From Cladosporium sp. IMV 00045 (lineage: Eukaryota; Ascomycota; Dothideomycetes; Cladosporiales; Cladosporiaceae), in contig MSJI02000764.1 of the NCBI GenBank assembly GCA_001931905.2, positions 22,990 to 86,989 on the forward strand: DNA of 64,000 nt. Direction: 5' to 3'. The notes under the pieces are model-generated. The model worked only from the letters and a program-made list of their open reading frames with translations, did no database searches and was not told where the DNA came from. Made by a program: the position numbers and the translations under genes. Of this stretch, positions 26,501-36,153 are shown piece by piece (the first letter of the stretch is position 1; every line of letters starts with the position of its first letter).

Positions 26501-27805
26501 TGTGATTAAGCTTCTGTAAGATATGGGAACAAAATGGACGACTCGATTGAACAAGAGCAGCCCGAGGCTTTTGGAAACCGATGCCTACTAGTCAGGACAC
26601 TCAGCTCGACAGATTATCAATTGTCCGCAGGGATCTTTTCCCGTCCGGCACTCGCACAGCTATGCTTTGCAGTTCGACAGAGGGGAAACGATCGTGACGG
26701 CAATGCACATGCGGCCAAAACTCGCTCATCAGGACTTCGTCTTTGGAGATATCTTATCCAAGCGAATCAAGATCGTTTGTTTTAGCTGGAATGTACTCAC
26801 TTGGCTTTAGAACCGGGATTTGTTGACCATGCCATCGCAGGGCAGAAACATGGTAGTCAGTGGTAATGTACTGTTCAAAGAAGACTCTCCAGTGTGTGAT
26901 GCACGTGCATGCGGCGGGCTCTAACAACAGAGGCAACGCCATCGATCTACAGATCGAAGACAGATGACAGATCAAGAGTTTCGTGTTGGTTAGTATCCTC
27001 TCCACTTCCAGCGGCGAAAGCGAACGGGTACGTTCACGCAAGCACATTCAGGAGAAAACGGAAGAGAAGCCCACAGTGGCATCATGTTCTACCAGAGATA
27101 CCAGAGCCGTTATTCAAAGGACGCTCGATGATCGATCATGCAACCCCAAGTCCATCACCTTGTCAAGGCATACGTAACAGCCACGAGCGCTGTTCCTTCC
27201 TTCTCGTAGTTCCAGCTGCCTTCGTCGTGACAAGCCTGAGCCATCCTGGTAGGATCCATACCCAAACAGACTGAGAAGTCTACCGCCCACCGGCAGAGCA
27301 GGAACACCACAGCTAAGCAGACAAGGATGACGGCAGATTCAACAGACAAGATGCTCCATTGAGCCGAACGTGGCACGAACAACAACTGCATTGACATCTT
27401 CAAACAGCGACCAGCCGACGTGCCTGGAGCCCTTAGTGGTCTTAGTAGGTAGTCGAGCAGGTCCTTGACGGTTTGACGACTTGGAATTTCCTGTCATTCA
27501 CCCGAGCACCATTATTCTGTCAGCGTCCTCTCCCTCCCTCTCCTCTCCTCTGATTCCCTTTGAAATCTGAATGGTTACGTATCCAACTCATCAGTAATAT
27601 GATTAGAAGGTCAGAAAGAGGGAGGGCACGAAGACAGAAGTTGGGAAGCTAGCAGCAGCGGAAGAAGAAACGTTGAGCTTAGAAGGAGAAGAAAAAAAAA
27701 GAAAAAAAAAGAAGCCAATTAAAAACCCCTCGTCCCACCATGTTTGTGAAATGAACATACCCTACCCTTTGGTGATCATACACACCAGGGAACACACGCA
27801 TACAC
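17529..27805. repeat. Haplotype copy 2 of the gene-poor region (contig B)
   Basis: This is collinear with 7219-17508. Landmarks match in order: the start block, the CCTAGG sites, the GT/G-quadruplex site (20870-20923), the conserved block (22510-23290), and the distal blocks near 25300, 26770 and 27755. Substitutions run in both directions and indels are common. A one-way C-to-T pattern, as left by repeat-induced point mutation, is not evident. The right boundary is approximate because similarity fades toward gap 1 of copy 1. Confidence 0.85.
20901..20923 (+). other. G-quadruplex motif (copy 2)
   Basis: The same 23 bases as at 10672-10694, unchanged even though the adjacent GT repeat has been rebuilt. 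Confidence 0.7.
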
Positions 27806-28237
27806 ACACCCGCTACCCTCCCGACCTCCTATCCACGATCGAGATCCGGCCATCATTCGCGGGCAATCTCCCCGTTGCCTTAGCAGTACGCGCAGCAGGA
27901 TTCCTTCCTTCCTCTTGTGCACAGGAGGTAGCTTGTCTCCTTTTTCTTTTCTCTCCGCTTGCTGAGAACAAGGAGTAAACAAAGATCCGAGTAAGCAAAC
28001 GATGAGAGTGAACAGAAGAGGGAGAAGAGTAGCTGTTGCAACCATACAATGTTATGTGAATGATCTACCTTTCCGTGAAACAATGCATGCATATGTCTCC
28101 TTCTTGCTCTATGTGCAGTGCAATTCAAGGTCTCGCAATGCGTTTGCAACTAAACAGAGTCGAAACGAAGGAAATGACTGACCACGATGCCTTCTCTCCC
28201 CTCTCTCATCCCGGAAGGAACACAAGTCTCCTCGCTC

Positions 28238-28278
<41 letters not shown>

Positions 28279-28415
28279 GCAAAGACAGATGAACGCAGCA
28301 AGCACCGCACATGAAATCTCTCGTCTTCTCATCAATTCGGCGTTTCGAAAATGCATTTCTTTCTTTATATTTGGGTCTTTCTTTATCACATCATGATTTT
28401 CCTTTCGAAGACTTC
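27806..28415. other. 3' flank of the truncated CCT5 copy with (ATC)n repeat
   Basis: This is homologous to 29018-29626 in contig C, with many differences. It contains a perfect (ATC)n microsatellite around 28239-28279 that contig C lacks. No gene is visible. Confidence 0.6.
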
Positions 28416-28997
28416 TTAAAAGTCCTGCTCCTCTCCACCGGCAACAATAACATTGTTAATCTTGAGCACCATGCGGCAAAGCTGGGTGGCGAGCAAGAGT
28501 TGCTGACGCTTGGAGATGAGGGGGTCGATGACGAAGTTGTCCTTCATGTCTGTATCGTCGAGAAATCGTTAGCCATCGTAGTACTTCGAAAAATACGTTC
28601 TTTTGGACTTCTTACCATTAGTGCCGGTCTGCATGCAATCCACACCGAGCCTTCCGCGGCCCTCGCCCTTGCCCTGCCTGGCCTTGAGATCGGCCAGAGT
28701 CTCAATGGGGCTGAGGCCGCTGTTCTCCGCGAGCGCCATGGGGACGGCGTCCAGGGCGTCGGAGAAAGCGCGCATGGAGTATTGCTCGAGGCCGCGGGTC
28801 TCGAGGGCCTCCTTCTCGACGGCGAGCGAGCAGGCGATCTCGGCGGCGCCGCCGCCGTAGACGATGCGGTTGTCGACGACGAGGTTGCGCACCACGCACA
28901 GCGCGTCGTGCAGCGAGCGCTTGGCCTCGTCGATGATCATCTTGTTGCTGCCGCGCACGAAGACGGTGACGGCGCGCGAGTTGGCGCACTCCTCGAT
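28416..28997 (-). CDS. CCT5: CCT5 (chaperonin epsilon), second copy truncated by gap 2
   Basis: Only the C-terminal part is present: coding 28997-28616, intron 28615-28550 (66 nt, GTAAGA...TACAG) and coding 28549-28416, ending [10 protein letters not shown] and stop. It matches 30214-29627 of the complete gene. In the 382 bp of the upper exon I count about nine differences, all silent, and the upper half is identical. The intron differs in length and sequence (66 against 72 nt). Truncation is by the contig end, not by mutation. This is best read as the other allele or homeolog of the same gene rather than a pseudogene or paralog. Confidence 0.85.
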
Positions 28998-29017
28998 NNN
29001 NNNNNNNNNNNNNNNNN
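28998..29017. other. Assembly gap 2 (20 N)
   Basis: Twenty N inside the CCT5 copy. The right contig begins with seven C residues, the same kind of sequence in which contig A ended at 17508. Confidence 1.
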
Positions 29018-29626
29018 CCCCCCCTGCCCTTCACTCTTCCGTCTTCGCGTTTGGAGATGAGGACGCTGGTAGCATTCCCTTCCTCGCCTTACAACATCCT
29101 TCTGGCGTATGAAATATTCTTTACTCTTGTTTTTGTGTCTCCTCCCCGTGAGACAGAAGCAATTGTATGCTTTTCCTTTCTCCTGCTGAGCAACGAAGCA
29201 AAACAATGGGAGTGAAAGAGTAAGAAGAGAAGATTCTATGAATACACATATGATGATACGTGAGCTTTCACTTTTCCGTGTGATCATCAATACCTCGCTC
29301 TGATGGCAGCCGTCGCGATCGCTATGCATGCATGGCTGCTTTTTCAGCAGAAGGAAGAGGAACGCAAGTATTAGACAAGGAATCAGACAGGGACGCTTCT
29401 TTTGGACGGTCCAACCCGTGCGAGGAAACGGGAAGAGATATTCGGGCAGGGGAGGCGACTCAATCCCCTGCCTCTTTCCCGTCTCATCATGAGAAAACAC
29501 AACAAGGACACACATGAAATCTCTCCTTCTTTTCATCATCCAGCGTTTCAAAACATTTCTTTATATTGGGGGGTCTTTCTTTATCACATGCAATTCCTTT
29601 TCTTTTTAGTCATTCCCTGCTAACAT
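29018..29626. other. 3' flank of complete CCT5 gene
   Basis: No gene is visible. It aligns loosely with 27806-28415 of contig B and begins at a C homopolymer next to the gap. Confidence 0.6.
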
Positions 29627-31486
29627 CTAGAAATCCTGCTCCTCCCCACCAGCGACGATGACATTGTTGATCTTGAGCACCATGCGGCAGAGCTGAGTGG
29701 CGAGCAGGAGTTGCTGGCGCTTGGAGATGAGGGGGTCGATGACGAAGTTGTCCTTCATGTCTGTTGTTGAATCAAATGTAGTCAGCAAAGTGTTCTCCCA
29801 AAAGCGGAAACAGATTTTCTCTTCTTTCTTACCATTGGTGCCGGTCTGCATGCAATCCACACCGAGCCTTCCGCGGCCCTCACCCTTGCCCTGCCTAGCC
29901 TTCAAATCGGCCAGAGTCTCAATGGGACTGAGGCCGCTGTTCTCCGCGAGCGCCATGGGGACGGCGTCGAGGGCGTCGGAGAAAGCGCGCATGGAGTATT
30001 GCTCGAGGCCGCGGGTCTCGAGGGCCTCCTTTTCAACGGCGAGCGAGCAGGCGATCTCGGCGGCGCCGCCGCCGTAGACGATGCGGTTGTCGACGACGAG
30101 GTTGCGCACCACGCACAGCGCGTCGTGCAGCGAGCGCTTGGCCTCGTCGATGATCATCTTGTTGCTGCCGCGCACGAAGACGGTGACGGCGCGCGAGTTG
30201 GCGCACTCCTCGATGACGAGCATCTTCTCGCGCGTGGTGCCGAAGGACATCTCGCGCACGACGCCGGCCTTGCCGAGCTTGGCGGCGCTGAGGTCCTCGA
30301 AGCGCGGCACGATGCGGCCGTTGGTCGCGATGGCGATGAGCTCGATTTCAGGGCCGCCGACCCATCGGACGGCGGGGAGCTCGTTGGTCAGCAGGAGGTG
30401 GTTGGCTTCGTCGTCGAAGCCCCATTGGCAGATGACGACGTTGGCGCCGGTGTCCTTGATTTGCTGGATCATCTCGGTGAACTTGGTCTGCTCGTATTTT
30501 TGGAGTTCCTTGAATTCGGCGACGGAGGTGATGTCCAGCTTGTGCTTGGTCTTGGGCTTGGGAGGCTCGAAGGCGCAGGTGAGGATGGCGAGTTTGGCGT
30601 CGCGCACTTCTGAGGGCATCTGAGGGTGGGAGAAGTCCTTGTCGACAATCACACCCTTGACGAGGAGGGAGTCCTCCAGCGCGCCACCGACCTTGCCGTC
30701 AACCTTGATGAGCTCGAAGTCTACGTCTTTCCTCTCCAGATCGGCGACGGACAGCACGGCATCGACGGCGATCTGTGCGAATTGGTCGTGTGCCTTTGAG
30801 ACGATCTTAGATCCGAGGGAGGTTTTGGCGACCTTGAACAGGTTCTCGGTGTCCTCGCGGGTGAAGGGGATTTCGTCGCTTATCCGGTCAAGCTCCTTCA
30901 CTGCAGCCTCGCAAGCCGTGTCATAGCCATCCGCAATCCTGATCGGGTGAATTCCCTTGTCGATGAGCTCCGCCGCCTGCTCGAGGAGAGCGCCGGCCAG
31001 GACGACAACGCCCGTCGTACCGTCTCCGATCTCCGCATCTTGTGATTGTGACAGGCTGACGAGCAGCTGTGCGATGTTGTCCTTGACCTCCATCTGGCCG
31101 AGGATGGTGGCGCCATCGTTGGTGACGGTGATGTCGCCGTCGGGAGAGATCAGGATCTTGTCGAGGCCGCGGGGACCGAGGGAGGTCTTGACGAGCGATG
31201 AGACGGAGCGGGCGGCGAGGATGTGCTGCTTGACGGCCTCGTTGCCGTGTACTCTGGTCTTCTTTCCTTGGTCTCTGACAATGATGAAGGGTCTTCCGGT
31301 CTCGTCGGTGGTTATTTGAGCTGTGTGGTGGGAGGGTCAGTGGGTGAGGGGTTGCATGTGATTGTTGGCGGGGGTTTTGGTACCATTGCTCATGTCGAGG
31401 TCTGTGAAAACAAGTGATTAGCACATGTATATGCATGATATGAGTGCGCATTCCAATAATCATCACTCACTGAGGTTGTTTGCCAT
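29627..31486 (-). CDS. CCT5: T-complex protein 1 subunit epsilon (CCT5 chaperonin)
   Basis: Four exons: 31486-31471 (16 nt), 31401-31384 (18 nt), 31320-29833 and 29760-29627, giving 551 residues, the usual CCT5 length. The spliced N-terminus reads MANNLNLDMSNAQITTDE then [19 protein letters not shown]. Group II chaperonin signatures follow: [12 protein letters not shown], the nucleotide loop with [51 protein letters not shown] and VYGGGAAEI. The KPKTKHKL and DDEANH segments point to epsilon rather than another subunit. It forms one position of the hetero-octameric CCT/TRiC ring that folds actin, tubulin and other proteins in the cytosol with ATP. The last intron (29832-29761, 72 nt) is a multiple of three and lacks a stop, so retention would insert 24 residues before DMKDNF. 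The promoter is shared with the divergent HP1 gene. Confidence 0.95.
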
Positions 31487-32094
31487 GTTGACTCCCTATC
31501 AATCGACCGCCACTTGGCAGTCTACTTTTTGGAGGAGGTGTTGTTTAATTCTTGCTTCCACCAGTTTCTTCGAGTGGGGGAGGAAGCGGTCGGTGGTGTA
31601 TGATTTTATTTTGTGACAAGCAGAAGAAAGAGGATTATTAACCTTGCTGCAGTCCAGATGGGCGGTGGGCGGAGGAGGGAGCGGTGGTGCAGGGCGGCGG
31701 CGGTGGTGAACAGTAATGCGGCGGTTCAAGTTTCTTCTCGGACCACCTACCGCTCTCTCCCTCATGCCTGATGGAGTTGGGTGAAGCTGTCTGTCTCTCT
31801 CTGTTTCTTCCCCAAGGCGCTCGGACCCGCAGTCGCGCTTCAGCTTCACGAGACTTGGAGAGCTTCTTCGCGTCAAGGTAGAGCTCGATTGCCATACTTC
31901 AATTACCGCAGCACTTCACTTACATTCGTCACATGCTTCCTCACAAATAAGCCCTAATCCACACCCTACCCCCTTCCAATCACAAGCAACTTCCACCCAA
32001 CCCGCGCATACTTACACCGCTCGGCGCATTCAAAGCGCAGCGAACACGCTTCTTCCTTTACGCGCCAAACACACCACCACCACTACCCAACACA
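31487..32094. promoter_or_regulatory. Divergent promoter region of CCT5 and HP1-like gene
   Basis: This 608-bp region separates two head-to-head genes. An 85-codon minus-strand ORF begins at 31895, but it has no recognisable family and could be 5' leader sequence of CCT5. The half near HP1 is rich in CA and C tracts typical of fungal leaders. Confidence 0.5.
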
Positions 32095-32951
32095 ATGCCT
32101 CGTTCGTTGCGCCACTCCAATGGCACTTCTCGCCGCCCTCTCTCCAAGACTGACGCGATCACAGCCGCCATCTCCGACGACGAGTCTATTTCCGACGGCG
32201 CAGACGTTCCGGAATCTGTGCCCGCCAGAGCATCGAAGGCTGCACCAGTGGAGGAATCTGAGGATGAACTGGCCGATGGTAGCGATGAGGAGGGCGAGGA
32301 TGAGTACTCGGTGGAGGAGATCACGGCGCACAAGATTTTGAAGGGTAACATCATGTACCGCGTCAAGTGGCTGGGGTACGATGATGAGGCCGACATGACC
32401 TGGGAGCCGGCGGAGAACCTGTGAGTGATGCGCTACAATTGTCTACAAGTCCACGCGACTGACATTGCATAGCGAAACCGCACCGGAGAAGCTCCAAGAG
32501 TACCACGATTCCATCGGCGGCCCACCCGAGCTGCCGTCAAACAAGAAGAAGGGTGGCAACAAGCGCACTGCATCTCAAGCTCTCGAATCTCCCGCCCCCA
32601 GCGCGGGCAAGAAGCGCGGCCGCAAGAGTCAGACCAACGGCGCGGCTGCAGCGGAGGAGCAAGAGTTCACCCTGCCAAAGGGCAGCTGGGAGAGCGGCAT
32701 CTCCCACATCATGAGCATCGTCGAAGAAGAAGACCCAGCCGACAAGAACAACCTGGTCCGCATGGGCTTTGTCATGTGGAACGACAAACGGCGCAAGACC
32801 AAGCACCCATTGAAAACCCTCAACACCAAATGCCCGCAGGCATTGCTCAAGTACTACGAGAGCCATCTGTAAGTGCCATCCCACGTGCCCCTTCCTCACA
32901 TGTGCACACATGACTGAATCATAACCTCGCAATAGGCGCTTCAATAGCTGA
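32095..32951 (+). CDS. Heterochromatin protein 1-like protein (chromodomain plus chromoshadow domain)
   Basis: Exons 32095-32420, 32473-32868 and 32936-32951 (16 nt) give 245 residues. After an acidic N-terminus comes a chromodomain at about residues 69-115: YSVEEITAHKI, then MYRVKWLGYDDE and MTWEPAENL, with the aromatic residues Y, W and W expected for methyl-lysine binding. A basic hinge (KKKGGNKR, KKRGRKS) leads to a chromoshadow domain from about residue 170 (GSWESGISHIMSIVEEE, then CPQALLKYYESHLRF). This order defines HP1 (Swi6, HepA). It binds H3K9-methylated nucleosomes, dimerises through the shadow domain and maintains heterochromatin; in Neurospora it is needed for DNA methylation. 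Introns of 52 and 67 nt both interrupt Leu codons, and the 16-nt last exon encodes only RFNS and the stop. Confidence 0.92.
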
Positions 32952-33582
32952 TACGACGTCGTATTTTAGTGTCTTTTCCAGGTCGGAGGATGTCCCGGCC
33001 GATCTGAAGACAGCGGAGGATTGAATGGATGATGCATCATCGCAGTCAGACTTACAGGCTGGCTGTGCATGCTTTGAAGATACTTTTTCACACTTCTTGG
33101 GAAGAAAACGTTGCGTTCGAAAGCGGGCAAGAAAGGCGTTTTCAGGTACTCTAGCTTCCAATGGACTTTTATCATGACTGCAGCAGCGCAGCTCGCCGCT
33201 GCACTCCAATGACTGTATCGGATATCGCACGACCCGACATCCGGTTGCATGTCGTGCTGAAGAGTCATCGATCACGACTTGATCGTAGACGAGGAATCTA
33301 TCAATGAATGAATGAATGAATGAATGAATGAATGAATGTTCTATGACTGTAGAATCCTTCCAACTATTCCCTGGCAATGATGAAACAATTCATGACTGAT
33401 CATCCATTCCCCAGCCAAATCCACCCCGCGCTAAGATAAGATTTGACCAAAGTGAAATTCCTCCATCCGTCGACTCATGCCCCTCCAATATTCGCTGCTG
33501 CTTCTATAAAACACCCGCGCTGCTGTCGCACAATTCTCCCTCGAGCACTCTTCAATCAATTTCACACAGAAGCGTGCCAATC
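32952..33582. other. Intergenic region with (AATG)n repeat
   Basis: Between the HP1 stop and the lysyl-tRNA synthetase start. A perfect tetranucleotide repeat of about nine AATG units lies at 33303-33338. The last 100 bp form the leader and promoter of the synthetase gene. No gene is visible. Confidence 0.6.
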
Positions 33583-35624
33583 ATGTCTGCCCAGGGTGTC
33601 GTCGACGCCGTCAAGGACGGCGTCCAGCAAGTCGCCGACAAGCTGCAGGAAGCCACCGTCGGTGACAACACCGCCGCCGCCAGCAACGAGACCAAGCCCC
33701 AGACTCTGCTCGACGAGGTCACTGGCGAGTACGTCAGCAAGAGCGAGCTGAAGAAGAGGCAGAAGAACAGACAGAAGGAGGTTGAGAAGGCCAAGAAGGA
33801 CGCCACCAGACAGGCTCCTCCTCCCCCCAAGAAGAAGGCGGCCGCCGACGATGAGGCTCAATTGAACCCGAACGTGAGTGGATATTCTGGATATTATGAG
33901 CCTATGAGTTGGTCATTACATCGAAAGAGCGCACTGCTAACAGACGTAGCAATACTTCGAGATCCGCAGCCGTAAGATCAAGCAGCTCAAGGACACCAAG
34001 CAGCCCTTCTCCCCATACCCGCACAAGTTCCATGTCAACTACGACCTCAACAACCTCGAGAAGGAATATGGCCACCTCAAGAAGGGCGAGCTTGTCAGGG
34101 AGAAGGAGATCAGCATTGCTTGCCGTGTCTACAACATCCGCACATCTGGCGAGAACCTGCGCTTCTACGAGGTTTCCTGCGACGGCGCCGAGTGCCAGAT
34201 TATGGCCACCAACCATGAGAACACTTCCAGCTTGCCTTTCTCCGTGCAGCACGAGGAGCTGAGGAGAGGCGACATCATTGGCGTCAAGGGTTTCCCCGGA
34301 AAGACCAACCCCAGCCGTGAGAGCAACCCCGGTGAGCTCTCCATCTTCGCCCAGGAGACCACTCTCCTCGCACCCTGCCTTCACCAGATCCCCTCCGAGC
34401 ACTACGGCTTCAAGGACAAGGAGGAGAGACACAGGAACCGTCATCTCGACCTGATCATGAACAAGCGCACCCGCGACACCTTCATCAAGCGCTCCCAGAT
34501 CGTCAGATACATCCGCAACTACTTCGACAACAACGGCTTCTACGAGGTCGAGACTCCCGTTCTGCAGAAGAACGCCGGTGGTGCTACCGCCAAGCCTTTC
34601 TTCACCCACCACAACGACCTGAACATGACTCTCGCCCTCCGCATCGCCACCGAGCTTCCCCTCAAGCAGCTGGTCGTCGGTGGTATCCACAAGGTCTACG
34701 AGCTTGGCCGTGTCTTCCGCAACGAGGGCATTGACCTCACCCACAACCCCGAATTCACCACTTGCGAGTACTACGAGGCGTTCGCCGACGTCTACGACGT
34801 GATGAACCGCACCGAGGACCTGGTCGAGGGCCTCGTCAAGACCGTCTGCGGCAGCCTCCAGACCCAATTTCACACACAAACCGGCGAGGTCTACGACGTC
34901 AACTGGGCCAAGCCCTGGAAGCGCGTCGAGATGATCCCCGCGCTCGAGGAGGCCTGCGGCGAGAAGTTCCCTCCCGGCGACACCATGCACACGCAGGAGT
35001 TCAACGAGTTCCTGCAGCGCATGCTCAAGAAGACGGGCCTGGAGTGCACTCCCCCGCTCACCAACGCGCGCATGCTCGACACCATGGTCGGCGAGTTCAT
35101 CGAGGAGAAGTGCATCAACCCGACCTTCATCACTGGCCACCCGGAGATCATGTCTCCGCTGGCCAAGTACGACCGCGTCAACGCCGGGCTGTGCGAGCGC
35201 TTCGAGGCCTTCGTGTGCAAGAAGGAGATCGTCAACGCGTACACGGAGCTGAACGACCCCTTCGACCAGCGCCTGCGCTTCGAGGAGCAGGCCGCGCAGA
35301 AGGCGCAGGGCGACGACGAGGCCCAGGTCCTCGATGAGGCTTTCCTCACCGCTATGGAGTACGGTCTGCCGCCCACCGGTGGCTGGGGTATGGGCATCGA
35401 CCGTATGGTCATGTTCCTCACCGACAACTACAGCATTAAGGAGGCGCTCACTTTCCCTTTCATGAAGGACGACAACAACGCTCCCAAGCCCAAGGCTGCT
35501 GAGGTTACGGATGTTACGCCTGCCCCTGTTGAGGGTGTTAGTAAGTTATCTTGACTTGACTTGGTAGAATGTTGAAATTCTTTGAACTTCCTGGCTGACT
35601 TCACTCCCCGCAGCCCATAAGTAA
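33583..35624 (+). CDS. KRS1: Cytosolic lysyl-tRNA synthetase (class II)
   Basis: Exons 33583-33873, 33950-35540 and 35614-35624 (11 nt) encode 630 residues. The start is the ATG reading MSAQGVVDAVKDGV. A Lys-rich N-terminal extension (KSELKKRQKNRQKEVEKAKK) is the tRNA-binding helix of eukaryotic LysRS. The OB-fold anticodon domain covers EISIACRVYNIRTSGENLRF onward. The class IIb catalytic core has motif 2 (VFRNEGIDLTHNPEFT) and motif 3 (GWGMGIDRMVMFLTDN). It charges tRNA-Lys with lysine using ATP. No mitochondrial presequence is seen, so this is the cytosolic form. At the second intron the alternative AG a few bases earlier would create a stop, which fixes the acceptor at 33949. The final 11-nt exon supplies the end of EGVTHK. 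Confidence 0.96.
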
Positions 35625-36153
35625 ATCACGCCAATCGGAGCGAAACGAAGACCACGGACACGCATGAATGGCTTGATGCATTTGGATCATTGAAGAGAGT
35701 CTTCAGCGCTGGCTTGCGGCACGCTAGAAGCCCGAGTGAGCTCCGGCTATGTGTGGTATAGACGTCTGAGATAGAACAAGACCACCTACTTCCCACAAAA
35801 AGCATCCGCTTGCTACAAGCCACAATACCTGATATACAACTACAAAATGACAAGACATGATCACTTTATTCCCAACAACCGACTTTTCCCTCGTAGATCG
35901 TGTGTTCTGTCTCAAGACCCTTGCTGTCATTTCTACGTTCTATGTAGTATTCATATTCACGATGCGTGCTCGTACCGCATCTTACTTTCTTTCTTGAGTA
36001 TCAGACATGCCCGCCTTATCCCAAAACACCATATCAACCAAAAGGCAAAAGTCAGATCGCTGGATAAATGACAGAGACGCAACGGAGAAGAATCTCACTT
36101 CCCTTCGTCCCCGTCTCCCTCCTCTTCACCCCCTCCCCCAACCTCCCCACCCC
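35625..36153. other. Convergent intergenic region
   Basis: Between the 3' ends of the lysyl-tRNA synthetase gene (+) and the glucosidase gene (-). It should hold both 3' UTRs. No gene is visible. Confidence 0.6.

Noticed and set aside
28200..28290. Poly-Ser/poly-Asp ORFs across the ATC repeat
   Set aside because: They are translations of a microsatellite that is absent from the other copy.
17529..28997. Genuine 10-kb tandem segmental duplication
   Set aside because: Boundaries coincide with both assembly gaps, the lengths fit an A+C overlap, and no RIP bias is seen. Not fully excluded without reads.
31638..31895. 85-codon minus-strand ORF beginning MAIELYLDAKKLSKSREAEA
   Set aside because: It lies in the short CCT5/HP1 spacer, becomes low in complexity after 30 residues and matches no family I know. 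It may be a leader ORF.
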